A stretch of DNA of 64,000 bases from Desmospora profundinema (GTDB lineage: Bacteria; Bacillota; Bacilli; Thermoactinomycetales; DSM-45169), in the NCBI RefSeq assembly GCF_031454155.1, contig NZ_JAVDQG010000002.1:496001-560000 (forward strand). The letters run 5' to 3'. The notes beneath the pieces are model-generated. The model made no database searches. It saw only the letters and a list, made by a program, of their open reading frames with translations, and was not told the origin of the DNA. Of the stretch, positions 52,338 through 61,408 are shown piece by piece. Position numbers and translations under genes: made by a program. Position 1 is the first letter of the stretch. Each line of letters starts with the position of its first letter.

Positions 52338-52613
52338 TGATGCAAGTCCTCTGTGGTGGTTCTGGGGTTCCGGTTACATTCGTTTGAACCGATCGGATTG
52401 TCCTCGAATGATCTGCTCATGATGGGTACCCTTTGGCGGTTGTCGGTATCGCTTGGAATCTTGGTCCATTTCTTTTAGTCCCTTCATCGCTGGATCGGCT
52501 TGTTTGTAGGGAAATGGACCTGGTTCATCCCCTTTGCCCGTGTCATTTCGTTTATGATCGCCTGGGGCTATTTTATCCATACTCGCAGTCTATGTCCTGT
52601 CCGCTTTGGTTAG
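52338..52613 (+). pseudogene. Decayed membrane-protein fragment
   Basis: In the same frame as the preceding gene, after its TAA-TGA, the text continues CKSSVVVLGFRLHSFEPIG...LVHFF, a TAG at 52476-52478, then SLHRWIGLFVGKWTWFIPFA and ISFMIAWGYFIHTRSL to TAG 52611. The second part is membrane-like. It may be the broken remainder of a second permease domain that once extended the gene above. Confidence 0.4.
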
Positions 52614-52641
52614 CGAAAAAGACAGCGGGAGGTGTGAAACC

Positions 52642-53025
52642 GTGAGAAAAAATGAATATAACGCCTCTCTCCCCATCTATCTTCAGCTGGTGGAACGCAT
52701 TCAACGGCAAATTCTGCGCCGGGAGCGAAACCCGGGAGACAAACTCCCATCCGTCCGGGAGATGGCGGTGGAATCGCAAGTCAATCCCAATACGGTGCAA
52801 CGGACCTACAGTGAATTGGAAAGGGTGGGAATTGTGGAAACCCGGCGTGGTCAAGGAACGTTTATCACCGAAGACAAGGAGAAGCTGGAAAACTTGCGAA
52901 ACGAATTACGCAACAGGCAGATTGGACAATTCGTGGAAGCGATGCAGGAAATGGGATTTAGCCCTCGGGAGATGGTGGACGGATTGCTGCATTATCTGAA
53001 TGAAGAAGCGGGAGGGGAGAATTGA
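52642..53025 (+). CDS. GntR-family regulator (YtrA subfamily)
   Basis: 127 aa: winged helix at about 10-75 (LPIYLQLVERIQRQILRRER, PSVREMAVESQVNPNTVQRT, GIVETRRGQGTFI) and a short C-terminal helical dimerisation segment, the compact YtrA design. Such regulators repress adjacent ABC exporter operons and respond to cell-envelope antibiotics in known cases. GTG start after GGGAGGTG. Overlapping/contiguous with the ATPase gene that follows. Confidence 0.92.
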   Translation: MRKNEYNASLPIYLQLVERIQRQILRRERNPGDKLPSVREMAVESQVNPNTVQRTYSELERVGIVETRRGQGTFITEDKEKLENLRNELRNRQIGQFVEAMQEMGFSPREMVDGLLHYLNEEAGGEN

Positions 53026-53026
53026 A

Positions 53027-53746
53027 ATGATGAAACTGGAAGGGGTAACGAAACAATACCTGCGCAAGACGGCCTTGATGGATGTGAACCTCACCCTGCC
53101 GGAAGGTTCCATCATCGGTGTAGTGGGGGAAAACGGAAGCGGAAAATCCACCTTATTGAAATTGATGGCAGGCCTCGTCCGTCCCACACGAGGACAAGTT
53201 ACCTGGAACGGACAGCCGGTCAATCGGCGAATCGCATCCCAAGTAGCTTACTTATCGGAAGAAGAGACCTACTATCCGTTCTTCACGGTCCGAGAAATGT
53301 TGGCATTTAGCGCCAGTCAATTCGACGATTTCGATTGGGAGCGGGCACAAAAAATGGTGGACTTTATGCGTTTAGACCCGGACCAAAAGATAAAAAACTT
53401 ATCCAAGGGCAACCGGGGGCGCGTCAAATTGATCCAAACCTTATCGAGAAATGCCCCCTTGATCCTGATGGACGAACCTCTCTCCGGCTTGGACCCGATG
53501 GTGCGCGACTCCATCATCAAAGGCTTGATTACCTTTGTCGACCTGGAAAAGCAGACCGTCGTCATCACCACTCATGAAGTGAATGAAGTGGAACCCTTGC
53601 TGGACTGGCTGGTGGCGGTACGGGACGGTGAAATCATCAAAGAAATCGAAGTGGAGGAACTGAGGGCCCAGGAACATCGGAGTATCGGCGAATGGATGAG
53701 CCAGGTGTATGCCGGGGCCACTCACAAAAAGGAGGCACGGTTATGA
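53027..53746 (+). CDS. ABC transporter ATP-binding protein (YtrB/YhcG type)
   Basis: 239 aa. Walker A GENGSGKST, degenerate signature LSKGNRGRVKLIQTL (instead of LSGGQ), Walker B LILMDEPLSGLD, H-loop THEVNE. GGAGGGGAG precedes ATG 53027, one base after the gntR stop. Exporter-type ATPase acting with a membrane partner, probably the 51612 product by family logic. Confidence 0.92.
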   Translation: MMKLEGVTKQYLRKTALMDVNLTLPEGSIIGVVGENGSGKSTLLKLMAGLVRPTRGQVTWNGQPVNRRIASQVAYLSEEETYYPFFTVREMLAFSASQFDDFDWERAQKMVDFMRLDPDQKIKNLSKGNRGRVKLIQTLSRNAPLILMDEPLSGLDPMVRDSIIKGLITFVDLEKQTVVITTHEVNEVEPLLDWLVAVRDGEIIKEIEVEELRAQEHRSIGEWMSQVYAGATHKKEARL

Positions 53747-54675
53747 GCCAAGAACCCGTGTTGAGCATGCGAAACCTGACGAAACGCATCGGAAAGAAAA
53801 CGATTGTGGATGGTGTCAGTCTCGATCTTTATCCGGGAGAGGTATTTGGCTTTCTGGGACCCAACGGTGCCGGAAAAACGACCACAATCCGGATGCTGGT
53901 GGGATTGATGTCCATCAGCGAGGGAGAAGTGACAATCATGGGCTCTTCCCTGAAAAGGGATTTTGAAGGGGCGATCCGTCAGGTAGGCGGTATCGTGGAA
54001 AATCCCGAGCTGTACAAATTTCTAAGCGGATACCGCAACTTGCTTCACTATGCCCGCATGTGTGACGGTGTGGGTCGGAAACGGATCGACGAAGTGGTAA
54101 GGCTGGTCGGATTGGAACACCGCATCCACGATAAGGTGAAAACCTATTCCCTGGGAATGCGTCAGCGGCTGGGTCTGGCCCAGGCCCTCCTCCATTCCCC
54201 CCGCATCCTGATCCTGGACGAACCGACTAACGGACTGGATCCTTCCGGCATCCGAGAGATCCGAGACCACTTGCGTCGACTGGCCCGCGAAGAAGGCCTT
54301 TCGGTGATGGTTTCCAGTCACCTCCTGTCGGAGATGGAACTGATGTGCGATCGGATCGGGATCATCCAAAATGGTCGGCTGATCGATGTCAAGCCGGTGG
54401 AAGAGTTCGTGGGGGCACAAGACGAAGACATCCGCCAAACATCCATCTGGACATTGGACCCGGTGGAGCGGGCGGTGGAAGTGATTCAATCCTTTACCGG
54501 AGAGGAACCGGTAACCACCTCCCGCGGCATGGAAATCACCCTGGACCGAGCGCAGATTCCAGAGCTGAATATTCGGTTGGTGGAAGCCGGAATCCTCGTC
54601 TATGCCATTGAACCCACATCCAAATCACTGGAAGACAAATTCCTGGAAGTGACGGGGGGAAGCCACATTGCTTAA
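53743..54675 (+). CDS. ABC transporter ATP-binding protein (BcrA type)
   Basis: 310 aa. Walker A GPNGAGKTT, signature YSLGMRQRLGLAQAL, Walker B ILILDEPTNGLD, H-loop SSHLLSEME, and a C-terminal DUF4162-like tail (about 230-305). ATG overlaps the previous stop by 4 bp, with AAGGAGG upstream. BcrA/CcmA-like, typical of exporters for peptides or antibiotics; pairs with the permease that follows. Confidence 0.93.
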   Translation: MSQEPVLSMRNLTKRIGKKTIVDGVSLDLYPGEVFGFLGPNGAGKTTTIRMLVGLMSISEGEVTIMGSSLKRDFEGAIRQVGGIVENPELYKFLSGYRNLLHYARMCDGVGRKRIDEVVRLVGLEHRIHDKVKTYSLGMRQRLGLAQALLHSPRILILDEPTNGLDPSGIREIRDHLRRLAREEGLSVMVSSHLLSEMELMCDRIGIIQNGRLIDVKPVEEFVGAQDEDIRQTSIWTLDPVERAVEVIQSFTGEEPVTTSRGMEITLDRAQIPELNIRLVEAGILVYAIEPTSKSLEDKFLEVTGGSHIA

Positions 54676-55624
54676 GTTTGTCGGATTGATCCAAAATGAA
54701 AACATGAAAATCATCTCCCGTATCGGTACCTGGGTGATGGCAGGATTACTGATGCTGGCTGTGATCGGATTTGCGGTGGTGTCCCATTTCAACCAACCGG
54801 CAGAAACCCCGGGAGAAGACTGGAAGGAAAATCTTGCGCAGGTCAACCAGGAAAACCGTGAAATCCTGAAAAGTCCGGAGGTCGCTGGTTTTTACCGGTC
54901 CCAATTGGAAAAAGAAATAGCCATTAACCAACACCGGCTGGATGAAAACATTCCACCTGCCGACCAGACGGTATGGGGCTTTGTCATTGATGCGATTGAG
55001 CTTACTTCTCTCATCACCCTGTTTACCATCATCGTTGCTGCCACCAGTGTCGCCGGGGAATTCTCCTGGGGAACGATTAAACTCCTGCTCATCCGTGCCG
55101 TCAGCAGAAGCAAGGTTCTACTGTCCAAATACGCAGCCACGTTTCTGTACGCACTGGCCCTGTTGATCTTGTTGTTTGTCACCTCCTTTGCTGCGGGCGG
55201 AATCTTGTTTGGGCTGGGAGAGGTGTCCACTCCCCATCTGGCTTATGAAAACGGCCAGGTCGTTGAACGAAACATGCTTCTTCACATTCTCGGCCTGTTC
55301 GGCTTTGCCAGCGTCAAACTGTTGATGATGGTCACCTTCGCTTTTATGATTTCCACCGTTTTCCGTTCCAGCTCCTTGGCCATCGGCCTGTCGATCTTCC
55401 TGATGTTCGCAGGCACCCAGGCCACGTATATCTTGTCCCAGTTGGGGCATGATTGGGTCAAATACATCCTGTTCGCCAACACGGAACTCTCCGTCTACTT
55501 TGATGGCAATCCCCTGGTCTCCGGAATGACCCTCGGATTTTCGCTGACGATCTTGGCCATTCATTTCATCCTGTTTCAAGCCGTTTCGTGGATCAGCTTC
55601 CTGAAGCGGGACATAACTGCATAG
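54668..55624 (+). CDS. ABC-2 type permease
   Basis: 318 aa. One N-terminal membrane segment, a ~75-residue extracytoplasmic/helical part, then five segments; SVAGEFSWGTIKLLLIRAVSRSK is the conserved ABC-2 cytoplasmic loop. TTG start overlapping the ATPase gene by 8 bp. Last gene of the operon; strong terminator follows. Confidence 0.92.
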   Translation: MLKFVGLIQNENMKIISRIGTWVMAGLLMLAVIGFAVVSHFNQPAETPGEDWKENLAQVNQENREILKSPEVAGFYRSQLEKEIAINQHRLDENIPPADQTVWGFVIDAIELTSLITLFTIIVAATSVAGEFSWGTIKLLLIRAVSRSKVLLSKYAATFLYALALLILLFVTSFAAGGILFGLGEVSTPHLAYENGQVVERNMLLHILGLFGFASVKLLMMVTFAFMISTVFRSSSLAIGLSIFLMFAGTQATYILSQLGHDWVKYILFANTELSVYFDGNPLVSGMTLGFSLTILAIHFILFQAVSWISFLKRDITA

Positions 55625-55632
55625 GGGAACGA

Positions 55633-55672
55633 AAACAGCGGCTGAACTTGGTGTTCAGCCGCTGTTTTTTTA
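55633..55672 (+). terminator. Terminator of the ABC operon
   Basis: AACAGCGGCTGAAC-TTGGT-GTTCAGCCGCTGTT followed by TTTTT. Confidence 0.93.
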
Positions 55673-55684
55673 AGTAACAATCAT

Positions 55685-56878
55685 TCAGACCGCTGCCTGA
55701 TCCCGATCGGCGTTTAAATAGGCCAAGGCACCGCGGATGAGGAGTTCGGCCGAAACGATCATCGACCGTTCATCCAGATCGAATAGGGGATGGTGGTGCG
55801 GATGGTGGATTCCCTCTTCCGGATTGCCTGCACCTACGAAGCAGAATGCACCCGGTATTTTTTGCAGGTAGTAGGCGAAGTCTTCCCCCGCCATCATCTC
55901 TGGAATTTCCCAAACCTGTTCATTACCCAACATCTCGCGTGCCACTTGGGCCAACCGATGCGCTTCCGTACGGTCATTCACCAGAGTGGGATAGCCGAAA
56001 CCAGATTCCACCCGGCAGTCGGCGCCGAACATCCGGCATGTCTGGACCGCCACTTCCTCAATCCGTTCATGGACCCAACGGCGCAACTGCGGATCAAAAG
56101 TGCGGACGGTTCCCTCCAGTTCACAACGCTCAGCAATCACATTAAACGCTCGCCCCCCCTGAATCCGGCCGACGGAGATGACTCCCGACTTCAACGGATC
56201 CACCTGACGACTGATAATCGTCTGCAGATTGACGACCAGGTGGGAGGCGATGGTTACTGCGTCCACCGTTTCATGGGGAAGTCCCCCGTGTCCCCCTTTA
56301 CCGATCACTTCAATCGTAAAGGAGTCCGCTGCCGCCATCAGGGGGCCTTGCCGCAGGCCCACCACTCCACAAGGGAGAGGAGTCCACAAGTGCACTCCGT
56401 AAATGGCGTCCACCCCATCCAGGACGCCATCTGCGATCATCTGGGCGGCACCGCCGGGAATCTGTTCTTCCGCATGCTGAAAGATGAAAACGACCTTCCC
56501 CGGAATCTCTTGCCGCCTCGAAGCCAACAAGGAGGCCACCCCCATCAAGGTAGCAGTGTGGGCATCATGACCACAGGCGTGCATGACACCGGGAACACGG
56601 GAATGGTACTCACATGACTTTTGATCCTGGATCGCCAAGGCATCCATATCCGCCCGCAAAGCGATGGTCGGACCGGATGATCCCTCCAGCACCCCGACTA
56701 CCCCGTTTCCTCCCACACCGGTTCGAACCTGGAGACCGCAATGCTCCAGCCATTCCGCCACCCGCTTTGACGTTCGCTCCTCCTGAAAGGAAAGCTCGGG
56801 ATACTGGTGAAAATCCCGTCTCCAGCGCACCATCTGCGGGAACATGGCTTCAATCCGCTTGCGCCATTCTTCTTGCAT
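55685..56878 (-). CDS. M20 family amidohydrolase (N-acyl-L-amino acid/hippurate type)
   Basis: 397 aa dizinc hydrolase. Metal and catalytic motifs: RADMDALAIQ, MHACGHDAHTATLMG, QHAEEQIPGGA, GGHGGLPHETVDAV (dimerisation lid start), and GEDFAYYLQ. Removes the acyl group from N-acyl amino acids; exact substrate unknown. Monocistronic between two convergent terminators. Confidence 0.93.
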   Translation of the reverse strand: MQEEWRKRIEAMFPQMVRWRRDFHQYPELSFQEERTSKRVAEWLEHCGLQVRTGVGGNGVVGVLEGSSGPTIALRADMDALAIQDQKSCEYHSRVPGVMHACGHDAHTATLMGVASLLASRRQEIPGKVVFIFQHAEEQIPGGAAQMIADGVLDGVDAIYGVHLWTPLPCGVVGLRQGPLMAAADSFTIEVIGKGGHGGLPHETVDAVTIASHLVVNLQTIISRQVDPLKSGVISVGRIQGGRAFNVIAERCELEGTVRTFDPQLRRWVHERIEEVAVQTCRMFGADCRVESGFGYPTLVNDRTEAHRLAQVAREMLGNEQVWEIPEMMAGEDFAYYLQKIPGAFCFVGAGNPEEGIHHPHHHPLFDLDERSMIVSAELLIRGALAYLNADRDQAAV

Positions 56879-57026
56879 GGATTCGTCTCCTCCCTTTCTT
56901 CTATCTTACCAGACCCGAAACAACTTTGCGCAAACTGTCACGCCCGTCTGCTTGCACCCCGTGACGGAACATACTATGATGGAAACGAATCCAACCGGAA
57001 TCGGCACAAAAGGAGGAGCCATCATC

Positions 57027-57368
57027 ATGGAATTGACTGACGCTGGACTGAAGGGGATTACCGGCGAATTCGGCCACGTGGAGCGTGTTATGGAACAAGT
57101 CGGCTTCGCACGGGGCGGAGCCTGGGATTACAACAAAGCCAGCTTTGATCTAAAGCTGGAAGGAAAAGATTCCGATTATTATCTGCGCGTGCAGAGTCAT
57201 GTGGTAAAAGGCGTACTGGAAGACCCCAAGGCGACGATTGAGCTGGAAAATCCCGTTTTTTTGCGTCACATCTTCCCCCACGGTTTGGATGGGAACACCG
57301 AGATTCCGGAAGAACTCGAAAACACCATCCAAGAAACCATCCAACACATCAAGAAAGAGCTGGGTTAA
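57027..57368 (+). CDS. YugN-like family protein
   Basis: 113 aa. LKGITGEFGHVERVMEQVGFARGGAWDYNKASFDLKL matches the YugN-like family (PF08868). AAAGGAGGAG before the ATG at 57027 decides the start. Function unknown. Confidence 0.85.
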   Translation: MELTDAGLKGITGEFGHVERVMEQVGFARGGAWDYNKASFDLKLEGKDSDYYLRVQSHVVKGVLEDPKATIELENPVFLRHIFPHGLDGNTEIPEELENTIQETIQHIKKELG

Positions 57369-57396
57369 TTCAATCACGGAGGGTCCCACATACGAG

Positions 57397-57428
57397 AAAG
57401 ACTGCTGACCGAGCCATCAGCAGTCTTT
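57397..57428. terminator. Bidirectional terminator between yugN-like and asp23 genes
   Basis: AAAGACTGCTGA-N8-TCAGCAGTCTTT. Confidence 0.8.
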
Positions 57429-57452
57429 CCCTGTTCAATCGGGGGAGAATGA

Positions 57453-57827
57453 TCATTTCGCCCGTTCGGTCTTGGACTCCTCTTCCTTGATCTCTACTCC
57501 CTCTACCTTCACGTTCACTTCCACCACCTGCAGACCGGTCATGGTTTCCACCGCTTCTTTCACATTCTGCTGCAACGTCCGGGAGACCTCGTTGATTTTC
57601 ACCCCATAATGGACAATCACACGCAGGTCGATGGCCGTTTCCACCTGCCCTACTTCCACCGATACGCCGCGGGTGACGTGTCTACCGCTAACCCGTTTGG
57701 CCCATCCTTCAGTGATGCCACCAGACATGCTGGCAATTCCTTCGGTTTTAGTGGCAGCCAATCCGGCGATGACAGCCACCACATCGTCAGCAATGCGGAT
57801 TGCCCCTTCAGAACCGTGTTCGTTCAT
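57453..57827 (-). CDS. Asp23/Gls24 family envelope stress protein (YloU/YqhY-like)
   Basis: 124 aa. GAIRIADDVVAVIAGLAATK, then GVSVEVGQVETAIDLRVIVHYG and VEVNVKVEGVEI are the family core. Start ATG 57827 after AAGGGGG. No AmaP neighbour. Downstream of its divergent side lie the family A repeat and the NYN gene. Confidence 0.9.
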   Translation of the reverse strand: MNEHGSEGAIRIADDVVAVIAGLAATKTEGIASMSGGITEGWAKRVSGRHVTRGVSVEVGQVETAIDLRVIVHYGVKINEVSRTLQQNVKEAVETMTGLQVVEVNVKVEGVEIKEEESKTERAK

Positions 57828-57924
57828 CGAGTATGCCCCCTTGCCTGAATAGCCGTTCGAAGCGCGGAACCTCCGCGCCAACCACCATTTTGATCCCTTT
57901 TATTATAGCATTTCCCACCACCAC

Positions 57925-58080
57925 GCCAAAGCGAGACCTGGAAACGAAGTGATCTTGGCGAGACTTGTGCTCTGTGAGTGCAAAGGCGAACCAAAAGCCA
58001 TACCGACTCGGAGTCCCGCCATACAGACTGTTCCGACACATCCGCGTGTGTAGCGAGACCTGGGAACGAAGTGACCCTGA
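57925..58080 (+). repeat. Dispersed repeat family A (copy 5, with partial duplication)
   Basis: AGCGAGACCTGGAAACGAAG ... GGCGAGACTTGTGCTCTGTG ... GCAAAGGCGAACCAAAAGCC, then at 58052-58076 a second AGCGAGACCTGGGAACGAAG. The second unit abuts the end of the NYN gene. Confidence 0.75.
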
Positions 58081-58088
58081 CGCGTTTT

Positions 58089-58904
58089 TCAGCTGACCCG
58101 GTAACCCGCGATCCGGATCACGGTCCGCACCTGAGGATGCTCCAGGTTGACGTGGTATCCATAGTATGTGTTTCCATCCACGGTTATTTCGTGGGGTTGA
58201 AGGTATTTTCCCTGTACCATTTTAGCGAACAGCTGATTGGCCTCCGCTTCCGATAAGTTGAGCTTGCGCTGGAGGTCCTTTTTGATCCACGAACTGCCAT
58301 AACTTTTATCCGAGTTGTTTGGATCCTCATACCATTCATAGATCTGAATGATGGCATCCTGCAATAAACGATCCATCTGGGATAGATTTTGGAACTGGGG
58401 AATATTCAAAAATTGAAACAGGTTATGAGAGACATCACAAAACGCTTCCATTTGGGCGGTTTTGGAAAGGCTTTCATCTTTTAGACAAAAAAGTTCCACT
58501 CGCTTCCCCCTGGTCCACAACCGGTCCATCAGCGGAATCATATCCTGATCCGCGCTGACGATTACAAAGGTATCCACCTCCGGGACGGTATGCAAGACAT
58601 CCATCACATCGAGGCAAAGCTGGATGTCAGCAGCATTTTTCCGCTCATCCCCTCCACGGCCGTTTCCGTGGACCTGATGAAGATGAACGTGTTTTTTCTG
58701 CAGCTGATGAAGCGACATATTCAATTGTTCAAAGTCGGCATAAACTTCCATCATTCGAATCGATTTTTTTCCATAATGCTCCTGCAGGCGTAAAAATAGA
58801 TTGTGTTGCGGTTCGGGATGATCCGGATCCATATGATATTTCTTCAGTCCATAATACACATTTTCCAGGTCAATCCATATGGCGATCGATCTATCTGTTC
58901 TCAT
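58089..58904 (-). CDS. NYN-domain (PIN-like) ribonuclease candidate
   Basis: 271 aa. N-terminal NYN/LabA-like domain (about 5-160) with the acidic residues of the PIN superfamily in place: WIDLENVYY (Asp12), KNAADIQLCLDVMD and IVSADQDMIPLM. The C-terminal ~100 residues (SSWIKKDLQRKLNLSEAEAN) resemble a winged-helix/OST-HTH-type nucleic acid-binding module. AGGAGG precedes ATG. Likely a metal-dependent RNase; target unknown. Confidence 0.85.
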   Translation of the reverse strand: MRTDRSIAIWIDLENVYYGLKKYHMDPDHPEPQHNLFLRLQEHYGKKSIRMMEVYADFEQLNMSLHQLQKKHVHLHQVHGNGRGGDERKNAADIQLCLDVMDVLHTVPEVDTFVIVSADQDMIPLMDRLWTRGKRVELFCLKDESLSKTAQMEAFCDVSHNLFQFLNIPQFQNLSQMDRLLQDAIIQIYEWYEDPNNSDKSYGSSWIKKDLQRKLNLSEAEANQLFAKMVQGKYLQPHEITVDGNTYYGYHVNLEHPQVRTVIRIAGYRVS

Positions 58905-59130
58905 GGTTAAAACATCCTCCTGTAATCAACTTAAACAAACGTCCCACCACAAATATATCAATAAAGTAAAGAAGATAGGAGCTCGAAATACTTAATCAAT
59001 TCTACATCGGAACGCTTCTTTCCTGTTCATGGTCTGGAAGTCCGGGAGGGAAAGTCACCCATATACATACCAAAATGACCAGCCGAATTTGGCTGGCCAT
59101 GAGCCCGTTTTACGGATCGAGACTCCCTCT

Positions 59131-60213
59131 TTAATCCGGAAACGATCCGATATAGCGCGATTGAGGACGAATGATTCGATTGTTTTCCGCTTGCTCCAAT
59201 ATATGGGCACACCATCCCGCTGTGCGTGCCACAGTGAAAGTCGGGGTGTACAGCTCCCGTGGCAGTCCGATCGCCTTTAACACCACGGCAGCGTAAAATT
59301 CCACATTGGTGTGCAGTTCACGATGCGGCTTCCACTGCCGCAACTGGCGCAAGGCCTCCTCTTCCACCTGAAGGGCCAGTCTAAACCACGGCTCCTCCGA
59401 AGCCAACCGCTGAGCCACTACCCGCAAGCTTTCCGCCCGTGGATCCCGTGTTCGGTAAATCCGATGTCCAAAGCCCATCAGCCGCTCCCCCCTTCGCAAG
59501 CGCCGTTCAATCCAAGCGGCAGCACGATTGGAGTCCCCGATTTGCTCTAACATCCCTTCCACTTCCGAGGGAGCCCCACCGTGGAGAGGACCCTTCAGCG
59601 CCCCGATCGCCGCAACCAACCCACTCAATCCGTCAGATTGAGTGGACGTGACTACTCTGGCGGCAAAGGTGGATGCGTTTAACCCATGTTCCGCCGTCAG
59701 AACCCAATACGCATCCAAAGCCTGTACATGAGCCGCGGACGGTTCCTTTCCAGTTAACATGTAAAGGTAGTTGGCGGCATGGGTCAAATCTTCCCGGGGT
59801 GGAATCGGATCCGTCCCCTGCAACCGATGCCAACGATGTGACACCAACGTTGGCACCCGGGCCAAAATACCCACCAGCGCCTCTGGGGTCGGCGGCCATG
59901 TCTTTCCCTCCCATGGTAGGGACGATACCCCGGTTCGCAAACTCTCCATCATCCCCTGTTCCGTTCCTAAAGAATCCAAGATGCGGACCGTCGAGGCGGG
60001 AAGCGCCCGTTTCCCCGTCCAGTCACGGCACCATCTCTCCGACTCTCTATGTTCAGGCAACCGACCAACCCACAGAAGATGAGTCACTTCTTCAAAAGAA
60101 TGGCTATGGGCCAGCTTGTCGGCCCATTGTCCACGGTAAATGAGATGACCCCGTTGTCCGTCCACCATGGATAAGTGTGTATCCGCCACCGGGACTCCTT
60201 CCAGTCCTGCCAT
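59131..60213 (-). CDS. citA: Citrate synthase (CitA-like)
   Basis: 360 aa. Condenses acetyl-CoA and oxaloacetate. Catalytic signature GALKGPLHGGAPSEV (His), GFGHRIYRTRDPRA (His) and the Asp near NVEFYAAVVLKAIG. ATG 60213 has AAAGGAG 8 bases upstream. Divergent from a LysR regulator, the same arrangement as citA/citR of Bacillus, where CitR represses this minor citrate synthase. Length matches CitA (about 366 aa). Confidence 0.92.
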   Translation of the reverse strand: MAGLEGVPVADTHLSMVDGQRGHLIYRGQWADKLAHSHSFEEVTHLLWVGRLPEHRESERWCRDWTGKRALPASTVRILDSLGTEQGMMESLRTGVSSLPWEGKTWPPTPEALVGILARVPTLVSHRWHRLQGTDPIPPREDLTHAANYLYMLTGKEPSAAHVQALDAYWVLTAEHGLNASTFAARVVTSTQSDGLSGLVAAIGALKGPLHGGAPSEVEGMLEQIGDSNRAAAWIERRLRRGERLMGFGHRIYRTRDPRAESLRVVAQRLASEEPWFRLALQVEEEALRQLRQWKPHRELHTNVEFYAAVVLKAIGLPRELYTPTFTVARTAGWCAHILEQAENNRIIRPQSRYIGSFPD

Positions 60214-60318
60214 CCCCATCACTCCTTTCCCCTCTATCTTACGCTCCTCCTTTTGAAAAATCTAATTTATCTTTATAATATGATTGATAAATATCTTTTA
60301 TTATCGAGGATGGTTTTT

Positions 60319-61209
60319 ATGCATATCAATCAGCTGATCACATTTTTGGAGGTGGCGAAAACCAACCGCTTCCGAGAGGCTGCCCGCCGACTCAACTTGA
60401 CGCAGCCGGCAGTCAGCGCTCAAATCCGCAGCCTGGAAGAGAGTCTGGGAACCCTTTTGTTTCATCGCCAACCCGTCTCACTCACCTCTGCCGGCCACGC
60501 ATTTCTCCCCCACGCTCGTCAGATTCTGGCTTTGGCTGAGACCGGTAAGCGGGCGGTGCGGGACAGCCAATCCTCCTTGCCCTTATCCATCACGGTCGGA
60601 GCCTCTTCGGGCGCAGCCCTCACCGTATTGCCGAGATTATCGCGTTATTTCAACGGAGTCCGATCCGATATCCGGGTTTCTGTCCACACCCTGCCAGTCG
60701 TGGAAATCGTGGACGGATTGCACAGTGGACGCCTGGATGCCGGAATCGTCTATGGATCTCAAACCGATCCAGACTTGGTCAGCCAAGTGTTGATGTACGA
60801 CCACTTCATCCTGATTACGCCAAAAAGCCACCCCTTGGCACAGCGAGAACATCTTCCCGTCGCGGAACTGACAGGAATGCCAATGATCTCCCTGACTCCG
60901 GAAAATCCGGAACGGCAATGGTTGGACTGGTTGCTCTCGGTGAAAAAAATCCACCCGGAAACGGTGATCGAGCTCTCCAGCGTAGAAGAAGTGAAACGGG
61001 CTGTCCGTTTTGGACTGGGAATCGCTCTGATCCCCCGGCTCAGTCGGGATGATGAAATGGACCGGGACTTACACCGGGTTCGTCTGTCCGGTTTTAATCA
61101 CCAATTCCCGATTGTATTATTGCGACCCAATGACAGACACCTCTCTCCTGATCTTCTCCGCTTTTTGGAGGACACCTGCGGCATTTATTCTCCTGAATGG
61201 GAAGACTAA
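60319..61209 (+). CDS. citR: LysR-family regulator, probable CitR
   Basis: 296 aa. N-terminal winged HTH (TFLEVAKTNRFREAARRLNLTQPAVSAQI) and a C-terminal effector domain (about 90-290). GAGG lies 9 bases before ATG 60319. The 105-bp divergent promoter region shared with citA is where it should bind. The AT-rich sequence ATCTAATTTATCTTTATAAT with TTATAATATG gives plausible -10 elements. Confidence 0.88.
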   Translation: MHINQLITFLEVAKTNRFREAARRLNLTQPAVSAQIRSLEESLGTLLFHRQPVSLTSAGHAFLPHARQILALAETGKRAVRDSQSSLPLSITVGASSGAALTVLPRLSRYFNGVRSDIRVSVHTLPVVEIVDGLHSGRLDAGIVYGSQTDPDLVSQVLMYDHFILITPKSHPLAQREHLPVAELTGMPMISLTPENPERQWLDWLLSVKKIHPETVIELSSVEEVKRAVRFGLGIALIPRLSRDDEMDRDLHRVRLSGFNHQFPIVLLRPNDRHLSPDLLRFLEDTCGIYSPEWED

Positions 61210-61223
61210 AAATCCATGAACCT

Positions 61224-61255
61224 CTCCCACTTGCGCTAACGCTAAGAAGTGGGAG
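61224..61255. other. Hairpin at the tnpB-distal end of the IS200/IS605-type element
   Basis: CTCCCACTT ... AAGTGGGAG stem enclosing GCG-CTAA-CGC, then TTTCTT. It lies 15 bp after the citR stop and may act both as element end and as citR terminator. Confidence 0.65.
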
Positions 61256-61408
61256 TTTCTTACCATCGGAACCAAAAAGCTCTCACGCATCGAAGGGTTT
61301 GCCTTCCATACTCGAATCGAACCGATTCGGAAAGCCCTTTTGGATTCCTAAGTAAGCAACAGGCACGAATCGTACCCGGGTCGGAACAGACCATCTACTA
61401 CTTCTCGC
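61256..61408 (-). ncRNA. Candidate omega-RNA region 3' of tnpB
   Basis: The 150 bp between the tnpB stop and the terminal hairpin is where the guide (omega) RNA of TnpB systems is encoded. It can form several small hairpins (e.g. CGATCCGTAGATACG...). Position-based inference only. Confidence 0.4.

Noticed and set aside
55790-56617. 275-codon plus-strand frame
   Set aside because: Antisense shadow of the M20 amidohydrolase, whose motifs are intact.
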